Position numbers and translations under genes: made by a program. From NCBI GenBank assembly GCA_021442155.1, contig CM038229.1:75085979-75149978 (forward strand): DNA of 64,000 nt. The letters are read 5' to 3'. Shown here one piece after another: positions 46,400 to 58,659 of this stretch. The notes under the pieces are model-generated. The model saw only the letters and a program-made list of their open reading frames with translations, ran no database searches and had not been told where the DNA came from. Source of the stretch: Cymbidium sinense (Eukaryota > Streptophyta > Magnoliopsida > Asparagales > Orchidaceae). Position 1 is the stretch's first letter. Each line of letters starts with the position of its first letter.

Positions 46400-48560
46400 T
46401 GCTTGTAAATCTGCCACGATGTGTTTAGGGTAGGTGTAAGGAACCCAGGCGGCATCCTATCCATAGTAACACAATACCAACACAAACTACACACAACCAC
46501 ATATAAAATAAACATATATATTTTATCTCGGGCTATTTTGATGTGGGAGCAAGCCCTGGCACTCACTCATTTGCTCTAGGTCGACATGCTACCTCTAGTG
46601 TGTCACCTTAGTGTCACTTATCAGATGTGAGTCCCCAGATTTTTCTGACTTGACCATTACAAATATGAGTGTCTTGTTATTTGTAGCCACATCACTTAAT
46701 AGCTACCTCATGTTGACTTCTTTAAGAGGATATAAGTACACGCTTTCTTAAACCACCCATCATGCACTAACTAGGTCGGTATATTTTGAGGTTTAGGTAA
46801 GTCCCCGGGGCCTTTCTTCCTCTAATTCAAGCTGAGTTTGGTCCCTACATAAGACCCCTCTTAGTAGCCCTAGCCTGATAGCCCCGTGCCAAAAAATAGA
46901 CTATCCCACAATTAGTTCCGCTTTAGAAGATGTACACGCTTCTTTCTAGACTGACATCACAAAGACGGGCACCTTAGGTTGGTTGGTTATCGCCATGCTG
47001 ATGGTGACCCACCTGGTGGATACACCACTTTGGCAAATGTGAGTCCTCACACTTTCTCCTTGAGTCAGCCACTGAATACCTACAAGCTTTCTTTATAGGT
47101 CGTTGGATAAATCCTCCATCTCCTGTGCACTCTATTTAACGCCCCAAGTGTCCCATTTAGACACTACCTCGACATTTTTGGATGACAGCCCCTTTTCTAA
47201 GAACCACCTGGATTGGAGAATTTATTCTGCAGATGCATAGATTCTCCCTTAGTCAAGTAAGTCTAAGATAGGAGTAGGCATATATGAGCTCCTTCTTAGT
47301 GTGGTCCCTCACAAACCAACAGGGTCCATGCAAACTTAAAATAAACAAAATATATCTTCGCTTGTGGATTAGAAATTCAAGCCTCCGATGGCCCCTTTCC
47401 CAAGCAGGCATCCTATCTTTAGTGTAGTGTAAACAAAACTCCCTATAGGAATTGCTTGACTACTTTTGAGTTGAGATAAGTCCCCGGATTGGCACTCTCT
47501 TAATAGTCGCCCTTAGGCTAGGTTCAGCTTGTTGTGCCACCAACAAGTCACCCCGGTGGTCGTCCTTGCTTTAAAAGATATAAGTCTATTATTTATTCTT
47601 TCCAACACGACTGTTACAAACCAATGGGTAGCCTTAGGTCGGGTCCAATTTATTGTGCAAGCGATCAATCACCCCAGTGGTTCCTTGTTTAGAAAGATAT
47701 GAGACCCCACGCTTTTTTCCTAACTCGACTATTGCAAACTGAAAGGCACCCCTTAGATTGGTTAGTTTTATCTAATGATTGGTAGACTATCTCTTCGAAT
47801 TTGTAAATATATATAGGTCTAGGCTGATATTAGCTCCTTCTTAGTAGATCCATCGTACACACTAATAAGGTCCAACTAAAATTAAATTAATTATGACTAT
47901 TCTTGAGTCGCTATGAGTCCACAGTGGCATTCACTCAAATAGTGGCCCTAGGTCGGGATTGATTTATTGTGCCACCGACAGATCACCCCAATGGCTGATC
48001 CCTACTTTAGAAGATGTAAGTTTGATATACTTTTTTCCTAGTATAGTTGTTGCACATTGAAAGGCAACCCTTAGGCCGGATAGTCCTACCTTGTGGCTGG
48101 TGGGCAACCCCTTTGGATTTGTAAATCTGAGACAGGTCAAGGCTGACATAGCCCCTTCTCAGTGGGTCCATCGCACACCAACATGGTCCTCAACATAACA
48201 CACCAAATTAAATTAAATCAAATCCTATAAAATCAAATGAAATTAAAATCAAATTAATCATTAGGACTACTCTTGAGTTGAGGTAAGATCCCCAACAATG
48301 CTCACTTAGTAGTCATCTTAGGTATGGTTCGATGTGTTGTCCATCCAACAGATCACCCCAGAGGCTTTTCCCCTCCTTTGGAAGTATGCTACACTTTTTT
48401 CCTAGCATAGTTGTTGCACACTGAAAGGCAACCCCTTAGGTCAGATAGTCCAACCTTATGGCAAGTAGACTACCCCTTTGGACTTATAAATCTAAGATAG
48501 GCCAAGGCTCTCATGGCTCCTTCTTAGTGTAGTCCATCGCACACCGACAGGGTCCATAAT
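46400..48560 (+). repeat. 3' untranslated tandem repeats, about 320-370 bp period
   Basis: A diverged unit recurs five or six times after the integrase stop. Shared phrases are CACCCCAGTGG, CTTTTTTCCTA, GCACACTGAAAGGCAACCC, TTTGGATTTGTAAAT, CTCCTTCTTAGTG and CACACCAACAGGGTCC. The last clear copies have GCACATTGAAAGG near 48,050 and GCACACTGAAAGG near 48,415; an older one is near 47,730. Tandem repeats just upstream of the 3' LTR are a described feature of Tat-lineage elements and a source of plant satellite DNA. Confidence 0.8.
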
Positions 48561-48589
48561 AAAATAAATTCAAAACCAACCTTTCTAGT

Positions 48590-49110
48590 GAACTCAAATT
48601 AAACATATCAAACAAACCAAATTTCTTCCCAGCGAGTCACAAATTAAATTAGTCTCCCCAGTGGAACCTAGATCTAAATTAAACAAATGTAATCGAGTAT
48701 ACATCCCCAACAGATATGCCCTCAATCTAGAACCCTTCTCCTCAGTGGAGCCATAACAAATTAAACCAACCTCCCTAGTGGAGTCTAATTAAATAAATCA
48801 AAGACCAAATTTTTAACCCTGGATACAATCCAGTGGAAGGTTCACATACACAATCCCTAGCAGATTTGAGCACATGTCCCTAGCGGATATGCCTCCACAT
48901 CAATTAAAATAAAATAAATCAAAATCAATTTGATCTTGATCCCCATCAGATTATAGCTTTTTATCCCCAATGAATACACATACAAACTAATCATATTCAC
49001 AAACAAACTTAAATTCTTATCCCTCAGCGGATAACTTGAACTGCTTTCTAGTGAAAGGTTTATGTACTCAATCCCCAGCAGATCCCTTCTTGCTCTCTTA
49101 TGCCCTTGGC
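48590..49110 (+). repeat. short degenerate repeats based on CCCCAGCAGAT
   Basis: Phrases such as CCCCAGTGGA, CCCCAACAGATATGCC, CCTAGCGGATATGCC, CCCCATCAGAT and CCCCAGCAGATCCC recur every 20-60 bases. They lie between the larger repeats and the 3' LTR. Their function is unknown. Confidence 0.65.
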
Positions 49111-49279
49111 ATAAAAAGAGTTGCATCACAATAAGATCGTCATTCTATCTACCTCTCAGGTCTAGGTATAGATCGTTGTCATTAGTGCTTGCAATCTTTT
49201 AGACGTTGTTGATCATCTTGGTTAATGCCAATACGTGCGGTGCGCCTTGTTAATTACACAACACCTATTGGGGTCCTTT

Positions 49280-52200
49280 TGTTGACCTCACTTTTGGAGT
49301 GAGCTCTCAACCCCATCCTCTTACACTTTGGAATCTTCTATACACTAAGATTTCCTTAGTCATAAGACACATCTAGTGATTGGGTGAACACTTAATCTAA
49401 GCCTAGAGACTTAGAAGGGTTAATCATAAGATTAGGGCTAAGCTTAAGGAAATTACCTATCCCATAGCCTAAACCCAATCTAGATACACTTTCTCAAATC
49501 AAACCTGATTCAAATCTCAAACCAAACTCAAATTCCAAATCTATCAAAATGATTGAAACCCAAATTCAAATTCAAATCTTAAGACCCTTCCTAAGCCGTA
49601 TGAACCACCTTCATAAGCTTAGCCAAAACCCCCTTTAAATCAAATAAAATTCAAATGATTTTTTTATAAATCAATTGTTCCTTCATTCATATTCACAAAT
49701 GTAACTAAAATCCATATACGAATGATCAAAATTATATCCAAAATCATATCCAAACCTAATCTAAGCCCTTCGAGCCAATTCTTTGGACGTATCCAAATTC
49801 CATCCAAATCAAGTCAAAACCAATAGATTTTCCCTCGAATCAATCATTCATTCAGTTATCTACTTAAATATAAATGAAACCTACAATCATCAAATCAAAT
49901 CAAAGCCAACCCAAGTCAATCCCAACCTAGCCCTTTCGACTTTAAAATTTCAAAAGAGCCAAAAAATCCATTAGACTCCAAATTGATTGCCGTTGAATTT
50001 ATATTTCAATCCAGAGCTTATATATAAGTTCAACTAAACTCGAATCAAAGAAAAAACCAAAATAATTAACCCACTTAGGTCCACTTGACCCAAAGTGATT
50101 TAAAGGACCCATTTGAGCCAACTTTCAAGCCAACCCAAATTGGATTGAACCAAGCTCACAAAAACCTTCCACCATGATTGTTGATCACCCTAAAATGATC
50201 AGTTGCTATCAATTGGGTCAAACCAAGTCAATTTAATTATTTGGCCAAAGAAACCCTTAGCCCAAATGAACCAAAACTAGCCAAAACTCATCCTACATCA
50301 AATTGATTAAAACTAATGATTTAAATCAACCCAAAATCAATATTTAAATATGACTTGACCACCAATTGAGCCAAACCAAATCCAATTGTCCATTCGATCC
50401 AAGTTGACCCAAATTAGCCTAAAGGGCCAAATTGGGCAAAATCATGATCTAACCCAAATTGATTGCAACCAATGACTCAGGTTCATTCCAAATTGATTAT
50501 TAAACTTGACCAAAATCATAATTAAACCCAATTTGATCAATCGAGCCCAATTAAGCCATTTAGCCCAAATTGGTCTAAAGGATCAATTTAGCCTAAATCC
50601 AAATTAAATCCAAATTGATCTGAACCAAAGCGGCATTCATCTTCAATTAGCTAGTTGAACATGAATCAACCCATAATCCAAGTTAATTTGGTAAATTTTG
50701 GCCAAATTGGTCAACTTCACCCATTTGATTCTAAATGAGCCAAAATCAATTGTAAGCCAAATTAAATCGAGTTGATCATACCAAAACTCTTCAAATTATC
50801 ATTTTAACCTAATCTAAGTATTAGTTTGACCCAATTTAATCAATTGGTCAACCTAACTTGATATGACCCAATGTAACCAATACAACCCAAATTGAGCCAA
50901 ATCCCTTGAAACCATGTCATGACCCATTGGGGGCTGATCAAACCCACCCAAACCCATTTGGGATCAGCCAAAATCCAACCCATTAAATCTCTCATGGATC
51001 CTCCCACATGATTCCACCCAACCTCATTTAATTCTCCCATCACATGCATTCAACTCCATCCATGGCATTCAATTGGATCATATGGTAAGAAAGAGAGACT
51101 TTGGAGCAAAAATCCAAAGTCCTCAATCAATCCATCATCCATCCAAACCACCCCAAGCAAAATGACAATACTTTGGAGCCAAAAATTCAAAAAAAGGAGG
51201 ATCTTCGGCCACTATTAAAGGAGAGAGAAATGAGGCTTCATTCCTCTTCCTCCTACCACTATTTAGCGCCCAAGAGCTCCCCAATATTACCAACAACCAT
51301 TTACCAATCTCTCTTGCATTAGAAACACCAAAATCGGGTTGATTCCAGCGAAGAAATGACAAGAACCAGAAGATACATCATTCTGAAGTGAAGGCAAAGG
51401 CTACACTCATTCCAAAGTTTCCTCTTGCACCTAGGAGCTCGCTCAATCTTCACAGCGCCAGAAACCATCTTCGATGAGGTAAATTTTGCCAAACTTTAGT
51501 CGACCTTAGGAATTTCTATTTATGATGATTCTTGTATGATTTTTAGGAATTTTTTTAGAGAAGCCCTGCATTTTTTTATTATATTTAGTCCTAATATGAA
51601 TCGGGAGATTTTTTGTGCCGCGAAAATGAGCCAAATCGGACAAAATTTGGTTCAAAATTGTGAAATCCTGTTGGATGAATAGTGTTTTGCCATATTTTTT
51701 TGCCAGCTGTATGATCCAACCGTTCGAGGATCATGACTCATCCGTAATCACTCGAATCGCGACATGCATTTTGATCCGTGATTGTGGTTCGATCACAATC
51801 ATGTGAGTTCGATCTCGATCGAGGTCCGATCACATGGATCGCGATAGTCCGGATCGTCCATCGGATGGTCGCCGCCACGATCCCCATCAAGTGCCTTGAG
51901 ACTTTCCCACTTGTTCGGTTGATGCCGACATCGTGATGCCGCATGGAATCCGCCACGATAGCGATCCACGCCAGTGGTGCACGAGCACTTGCCATCGCTT
52001 CGCCGAGGTTATGAAAATTATTTTCTAATTTTAAAAATTATTTAAATGTTTGAAAATTCAAAAATTTATAAAAAAAATAAAATACTTAGCAAAAAAATTA
52101 CGATTAAGTGCTTATTGGATCCGTCTTTCTGAGAGGAATCTAACGAACCAAAAATCTCCAAATTCCAATGATTTATTTGAGCTTAATTTAAGTTTTATAG

Positions 52201-55200
52201 AAAATCAACTTTCATTAATTACTATATTCGATTAAGTTGAAATTTTGAGATTGAAATAAGAGTTAAACACACAAACCATAAAAAATCTCAAGTAAAATAA
52301 CTTTTGATTGGGAGAAATTAAGAAGTTGATTATCCATTTTAAATAAAATAAATCAAATAAAAATCCAGAAATTTACAAAAATCTTCAAAATGGCTTAAAT
52401 CACTCCAGTTGACATATATGACTCTTAAGAAAATAATGTCATTTTCTGAATCCTAATGAACCCCAAACAAACACTTAAGAATAAAATTTATTCAATTAAG
52501 AAATTAATTAAAACATAATCTAAAAATAATCTAAATACCAAATCAAAATAAAAAATGATGTAATATCTAAATGATTAGTAATCAAACCTTAAGTCAGAAA
52601 AGTATCGTATATCCCTCAAATGAAATTGAATTTAAACATAATTGAACCTAACTGAGTTAATGAAATTCAATTAAATGATTAGATTTTTAAAGTAAACACA
52701 TAATCAAATAAATCAATAAAACTTTAATGTAAAATCAAACTAATCTTGTTAAACCAACACCAAGTATTGAATCTTAATTATATGAAACTACTTAACAAAT
52801 TAAAATAAATTAAATATTAAATAATAATTAAATCAACTAAAAATCAAATTGATTAATAAACCAATTCAACATAATCATTCGATATTAATCAAATTAAACC
52901 AAATAAAGTTAAAGTAAACATAATATGATTAAATCACATCCATTTGGAATAAGATAATTAACCATTAATACATAAACCTAACAACTAAATCAAACATGAA
53001 TGAAATCTATTGAACATAATAAATGAAGAAAATCAAACCTAACTATGATTATGAATAATCAAATTTAATTGAAATAAAAGAAAGCAATTAAATCACTTAA
53101 TCTAATCAAATGATAATAACAATGATAACCCTTTAATCAATAAAATTTAGGTAAATGCTTAATTAAAACTATCAAATCAAATAAGTCATATATGGGTAAT
53201 TAAGTCATTAATCTCTAATTAAGCAAACCTTTAATTAATCTAATGATTTAAAATTTTAATTACCCTTAATCAAACTTAATTAATTAAACATTTAGTTAAT
53301 GCAAACTTAATGAATTAATCCATCAACTTAATGAATCAAATTAATTTAAATAAATTACATTAAAGCTAACTCTTTAAATTAAGGTTAAATCAAACCCCTA
53401 ATTAAATTTAATAATTAATCATACCCCTCAAGTAAACTAATTAAGTTAATCAAATTAATCATATTAACAAGCTTAATCAAAACATAAATGCAATTATACC
53501 AATCAAATCCTAAATTAAACATAAATCATTAAGTCATTAATTACATCATTAATCGAAATAATTATAAAACTAAATTAAAAATTAAATAAATCTTTATTTA
53601 ATTTAATAATTAACTTAAACACGCTTCTTAATTAAACTAATTACCCTTAAACTAATCCAATTGAATAAATACCTAATTAATGCAAACTTAAATGAATTAA
53701 TCCATCATCTTAATGAACCAAATTGACTTTTTAAATCATATTCAAATCAAACACTTAATTAATTTACTAATTAATTTGATCACACATCTTAAATAAGCTA
53801 ATGAAGTCAATCAAATTAATCATATTAAACTTAAACTTAATCAAACATAAATGTAATTAAATACTAATAAAAACCAAAATTAAACCTAAATGATTAAATC
53901 ATTAATTACATCATTAATCTAAATAAATATGAAATCAAATTGAAAATTAAACAAATCTTTATAATTAACATAAATACACTTCTTAATTAAACTAAATACA
54001 TAATCACATTGAACCTAAGTGAACCCATAGACTAATAAAGCTAAATAAATTAAATTAAATCAAATTAAATTAAATTAAGAAAGAATCTCATCAATTTAAT
54101 ATGCAATCAAATCAAATCTCATTCAACCTACTTAAATAAGATAAACTAATTAACTATCCAATGTTTGAAATCAAAATACAAACCAAACTTTGATAAACAT
54201 GATAGATGGATGAGATTAAAAGAAAAATTCTAATCATAAATAATCAAACTCAATTAAATCAAAGAAAACTTTTAATTTATTTTATCCAATCAAATTACAA
54301 ATAAATAAACCATAATCAAATCAAATAAACATAAAATTAAATCACATAACCATAACCAAAGAAAAGAATTAGATATTAATTTAGAAGGATATTGAATTAT
54401 CAAGATTTAATTGAATCAAAACATCTAATCTAAAATTAATTAATCAAAAACATGTGGATTTAAACAAACTTAAGCTTCATTAGATATTAAGGATATTTAA
54501 TTATCAAGATTTAGTTAAATCACCACATTTAATCCAAAAATAATCAATCAAATATATGAAGATTAAACAAATTAAAATTCTAAAATCTAAATCAAATCAA
54601 TCAAATCAAATAAATTACATAAATTCAAATGGAATAATTAAGATACTTAAGGACCTTAGTTAGACTCTTTAGGAGTTAGGATGTAGAACAGGTAAGTTCC
54701 ATCTACAAATAGAATTCATTCTACTCTTCATTCATGAAAACTTAAACATCACTTTAACCAAATAAAAGTGAAATAAAAATGAAAAATAAATCATTAAATC
54801 ATTTAAATTGAAATCACCTAAAGATAAAATTTAAACAAATTCAAACTCCAAATTGAAACTTAAACTAAAGAAGCCTAGTAAAGTCTTCCTACATAAGCCT
54901 TCTTTTCACCACTAGAATACTAGGTCACCGACCCACCAGAATTAGGCTAGGTTGATGTATTGATTTTATGTATGATGTTGTGTTTTATTTTGCGATCTAA
55001 TATTTAGACTCGATGTTAGGATGTATGCCTCATAGATTGGATGATAGGTCGTGATTAGTCTAATCATATTTTTTACAAAGAGTTGTGCTTAAGGGGCCAT
55101 TGTAATAAAAAATATATAAATGCTTTTATTGTGTAGGTTGCTTAACCCCTAAGCATAACTCATGTTAGAATAGATGGGCTTGATTACCCATATGTGGGGT

Positions 55201-56959
55201 GCTAAGTCCAAATTATTCATATAACTGCTTAGGTTGTATGATGTGTTTAGCTAATATTTGTTTCGCATGTGTAGCTAGATTTGCTTTTCCTATTTTTTAT
55301 GTAATTTTGCATTAAAAATTAGGATTAGTGTTATGGGGGATTAGGATGAGCAGTGGCCAGAAGGCTTAGTCCCTAGGGTGCCTTGCGATGCCTTTGGGGA
55401 AAATCAAATCAAAAGAAAGAGAATGAAGAAATGAAGAAAAGAAGACCCCCATAGCATGCATTATTATTATTATTTTTTTATAATTCGGGTTGTTTGAGGG
55501 TAGAGCTCGGCTACACATCATTTTTTCTCTTTTTGGGGTGTACGGCGGAACCCTACCGTAGTGGCCTTTTATTATTTTACGATGGTCTATAAAATTGTTT
55601 GGTGTTGTGTTTAGATTGCGCACTAGAACAACATACTTTTCATAGTTTCTTTATGATTGATGAAAATGTGTGGCCTATGAGGCTCTTAGGATAAAAAATA
55701 ATTTTTCTACCCTAATTAATAACTCATAATTAAAATTTAAAATAGCTCATAACCTCACATAAAAGCCTAAGAATTAAATCAAGATAATAAAATCTTTAGT
55801 AACTCCTTAGCTGGATGATTGTATGTATAACATCACACATGTCATATTCTTTCACTCTTGTTAAGAGGGAGCTTCCATCTGTGCTAAAGAATAAGGGCTT
55901 AACCTGTGAGAGCCTTTGATGGAAGAACACCCTTTTCTCTCTTGATTTGGCCCATAATCAAGTTCTCATGCATTTAGGAATACGAAATCTCATAGCCCGT
56001 GTCAAAACAAAAAGTCTAAAAGAATCAAACAAATTTGATAAAATTTGCATTAGATTAAGTCATTAATTCATACCACTCATGCTATAGTCTCTTAGGAAGT
56101 TAGTTTAAAGACTTAATCTCCTTTCTAAATAAACAACGACTTAGCCATCTAGCAATGCATAAGACTTGCCTACATGAATTTAAAGCATAGGAGTTAGTCA
56201 CTCTGGCAAGTTATAAGTTCAACAAATGGTGGTTTATTCTCTTATGGAGGTAAACCATATACCCATTTCGCATTAGATTTAGGTCATGCTTTGGACCTCT
56301 CCAAAGCTCCATAGCTTAGGATCTGAGGTAGCTATTGCGTTCGGGCAACAAGCTTAAATCCTCACCTCTTAGGTATTTTCATAATCATATACTGTGGGAT
56401 TATAAGTCCATGCATTCTAATAAAATGTCAACTCAAATAATTAACTCTCTTGAATGTCAAAAATGTAAAGCCCAATCATAGGATAGATTGGATTGCTCAC
56501 TAGGCTTCCTAGTATCATGCATTTTACTCATCTCCTTTGGCTTCCAAAATAAGTCTCTCCTTTTGATCTATCTCATTTGATTTTCTAACATAGTCATTCC
56601 TTTGATAGTCTTAGCTTTGAAATCTTTGGAGACTTTAATTCCTACTTTAATCGAGAGTATTTCTAAGGGATTTCATTCTTTAATTAACTATGGGGGCTTG
56701 CCTCTATAAGGAACTTAACGAACCTAACTTAAAATAAACCCTACTTTACTTTTCCATGTAAAGTAGGAGAAAGATCTCTGGTACATTCGAAGACCCAACA
56801 TGCCTTAGTAGTTCTTATTAGCTAATTAGGTCCATTATAGGGTGATGATTTCTATCTTTCAAGATTGTACATCATTCCTTAATATCGTACCCGATCACTT
56901 CAATAAGTATCCCCTAAGATCTGCATTGTGTCCCACACATCTCAAAAATAAACACCACA
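49280..56959 (+). repeat. 3' LTR (7.7 kb)
   Basis: Begins TGTTGACCTCACTTTTGG at 49,280 and ends AACACCACA at 56,959, followed by AAGAT. It aligns throughout with 28,752-36,096 and keeps more of the original bases, for example GTGTGGCCTATGAGG where the 5' copy is shortened. It holds the GGTCAA/TTGACC block (50,040-50,960), the CpG/GATC islet (51,715-52,008) and the AT-rich tandem duplication (53,297 and 53,678). The base run before it (ATTGGGGTCCTTTT) is a poor polypurine tract. No gene is supported in it. Confidence 0.92.
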
Positions 56960-56964
56960 AAGAT
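56960..56964 (+). repeat. target site duplication, right copy (AAGAT)
   Basis: Exact repeat of 28,747-28,751 at the right border of the retrotransposon. Confidence 0.85.
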
Positions 56965-57520
56965 TAACTAAAGCAGTAGAATTAGAAAGTTTAAATTAAT
57001 CCCCATTTACACATAGAACTAAACTTATTCTACAGAAGAATGAAAATGAGGCTCGTAGATTTCCAATTCCTACTTGCATCAATATGCATGAATTTGAAGT
57101 TTTAGATATTTTGTGTCATTCTTATCGAGATAATTTGAATGTGGAAGGATCAATTACATATTTGTCACCACAAACATATCACATACCTTAAACACATGTG
57201 ATTGTTGTAATGGGTCGAGGCCAGTAGAACCATCTTGCTTATATATCTAGGTATTACACAATAGTCTACTATAAGAGAACATATAGCATACTTTCATGTT
57301 ATTCTAAATTTGAATTGTGTGGCTTTGATGCATCACAAGGTATCATAGAACTTCTCCCTCCAAACTTTAAAAGGAGCTCAAGTTGACCTAAGACTAGAAG
57401 GTATAGAAATACTATGGATGAGCCAGAAACATGTAATATTAAGATCTCTGGTATTTGTTTGATAGTAGGCCACATTAGAATAACTTGTCCAAATAAAATA
57501 CAAAAAGTTTAGGTATGACT
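56965..57520 (+). pseudogene. MULE-PMD element 2, transposase C-terminus with SWIM-like and zinc-knuckle parts
   Basis: The frame broken at 28,751 resumes here: HRTKLILQKNENEARRFPIP then CINMHEFEVLDI, matching SPRTQTVLSKFECEAKHYPQ and NANEVQVLD of element 1. Then follow SCYSKFELCGFDASQGIIEL, PKTRRYRNTMDEPETCNI and GICLIVGHIRITCPNK. The last resembles the zinc knuckle (C..C...GH....C) at MULE C-termini, with one Cys changed to Ile or Val. The part in between corresponds to the SWIM finger region. Stops and frame changes occur. Confidence 0.75.
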
Positions 57521-58278
57521 TTAAACAATACATACACCATTATTAAGGATTAGAGCCACACTGTTAGTCCTCATCTTTCAATATTTCACAAAAAAATATA
57601 AAAGTAGTAGATTAAACATAATCACAAGCCTAATAATGAACTTAACACTACAATGAAATTACATCCAGATCCCACATGTGTAATGGATGATGGTAGTATA
57701 GTCATAGCTTGTGGAAGAGATGTTATCTCATAGTTCATCCTACCAAGGTTGTGTGGCTCTCATGCAATACATAAGTTGGATCATCATATACTTTTAGCAC
57801 ATATAGAGCATTGGTTTTAGAGGCCAACACCTTCCACCTTCCTGTTGAAGAAATGATAGTGACATTTTATGATGTCGGGCTTATCCTCGCATATGCATTA
57901 ATGGTCCTACTATGGTTGGGAAAAATATTATTGGTGAGGTCAAAGGTGGAGTTCTTGGCTAGAGTGTTGTGATGAGTTGCTAGAAAGTCATCCAAAACTA
58001 GGCATTGTATACCATCACCCACAACATGTAGGAGTTATAGCTACTTTTTGAATGGGTCAAGCTTGAACGCAGACTTTCTTATCACTTCGGTGGCTTTGAT
58101 GGGCATTTTATTGTTAGTTGTATATGGACATGATGGTGTTCAGTTCAACCATCATATTCAAGCTTATATTTTTTTTATGTTATGCACATTTCTTGCCATA
58201 TACATGGGATGTGAGGCACTTGTAGTATCTACCACTCATGGAGAACATCTTTGAGTTTTGGGTATTCACTTGGTGGAG

Positions 58279-58282
<4 letters not shown>

Positions 58283-58375
<93 letters not shown>
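58283..58375. repeat. (TA)n microsatellite, about 93 bp
   Basis: Uninterrupted TA dinucleotides, directly after the PMD codons for GYSLGGV. The long Y/I-alternating open frame across it is not a gene. Confidence 0.97.
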
Positions 58376-58377
<2 letters not shown>

Positions 58378-58571
58378 AATTATTATATACATGTTGTCAA
58401 TTACTAATTTCATTGTGATAAAGTGGACCGTAATCATATGAGGGAGATACAACCATATGTACTATGAGTTTATAGAGATGAGATTGATGACTTATTGCGA
58501 AGCCAAGTTATAATCATGTAAATTTTAAAAAATTTTATTGGAGTTAATTTTACTTTTGATAAATATAACTC

Positions 58572-58573
<2 letters not shown>

Positions 58574-58653
<80 letters not shown>
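58574..58653. repeat. second (TA)n microsatellite, about 80 bp
   Basis: Uninterrupted TA dinucleotides about 200 bp after the first array, probably in the same intron. Array length may be unreliable in an assembly. Confidence 0.97.

Positions 58654-58659
<6 letters not shown>

Larger units (their letters stand above)
28752..56959 (+). mobile_element. 28.2 kb Tat/Ogre-like Ty3/gypsy retrotransposon, complete but dead
   Basis: Both LTRs begin TGTTGACCTCACTTT. The 3' LTR ends in CACCACA and the 5' in CACCA. AAGAT flanks the element on both sides. The internal part (36,097-49,279) has a degraded PBS, a hairpin-repeat leader, remains of an upstream ORF, gag, zinc-finger-like region, protease, RT, RNase H, archaeal-type RNase H and integrase, then 3' tandem repeats. 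The second RNase H and the 3' tandem repeats point to the Tat lineage. Excising it with one AAGAT restores the MULE reading frame across the junction, confirming the borders. Every domain carries stops or frameshifts. Confidence 0.92.
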
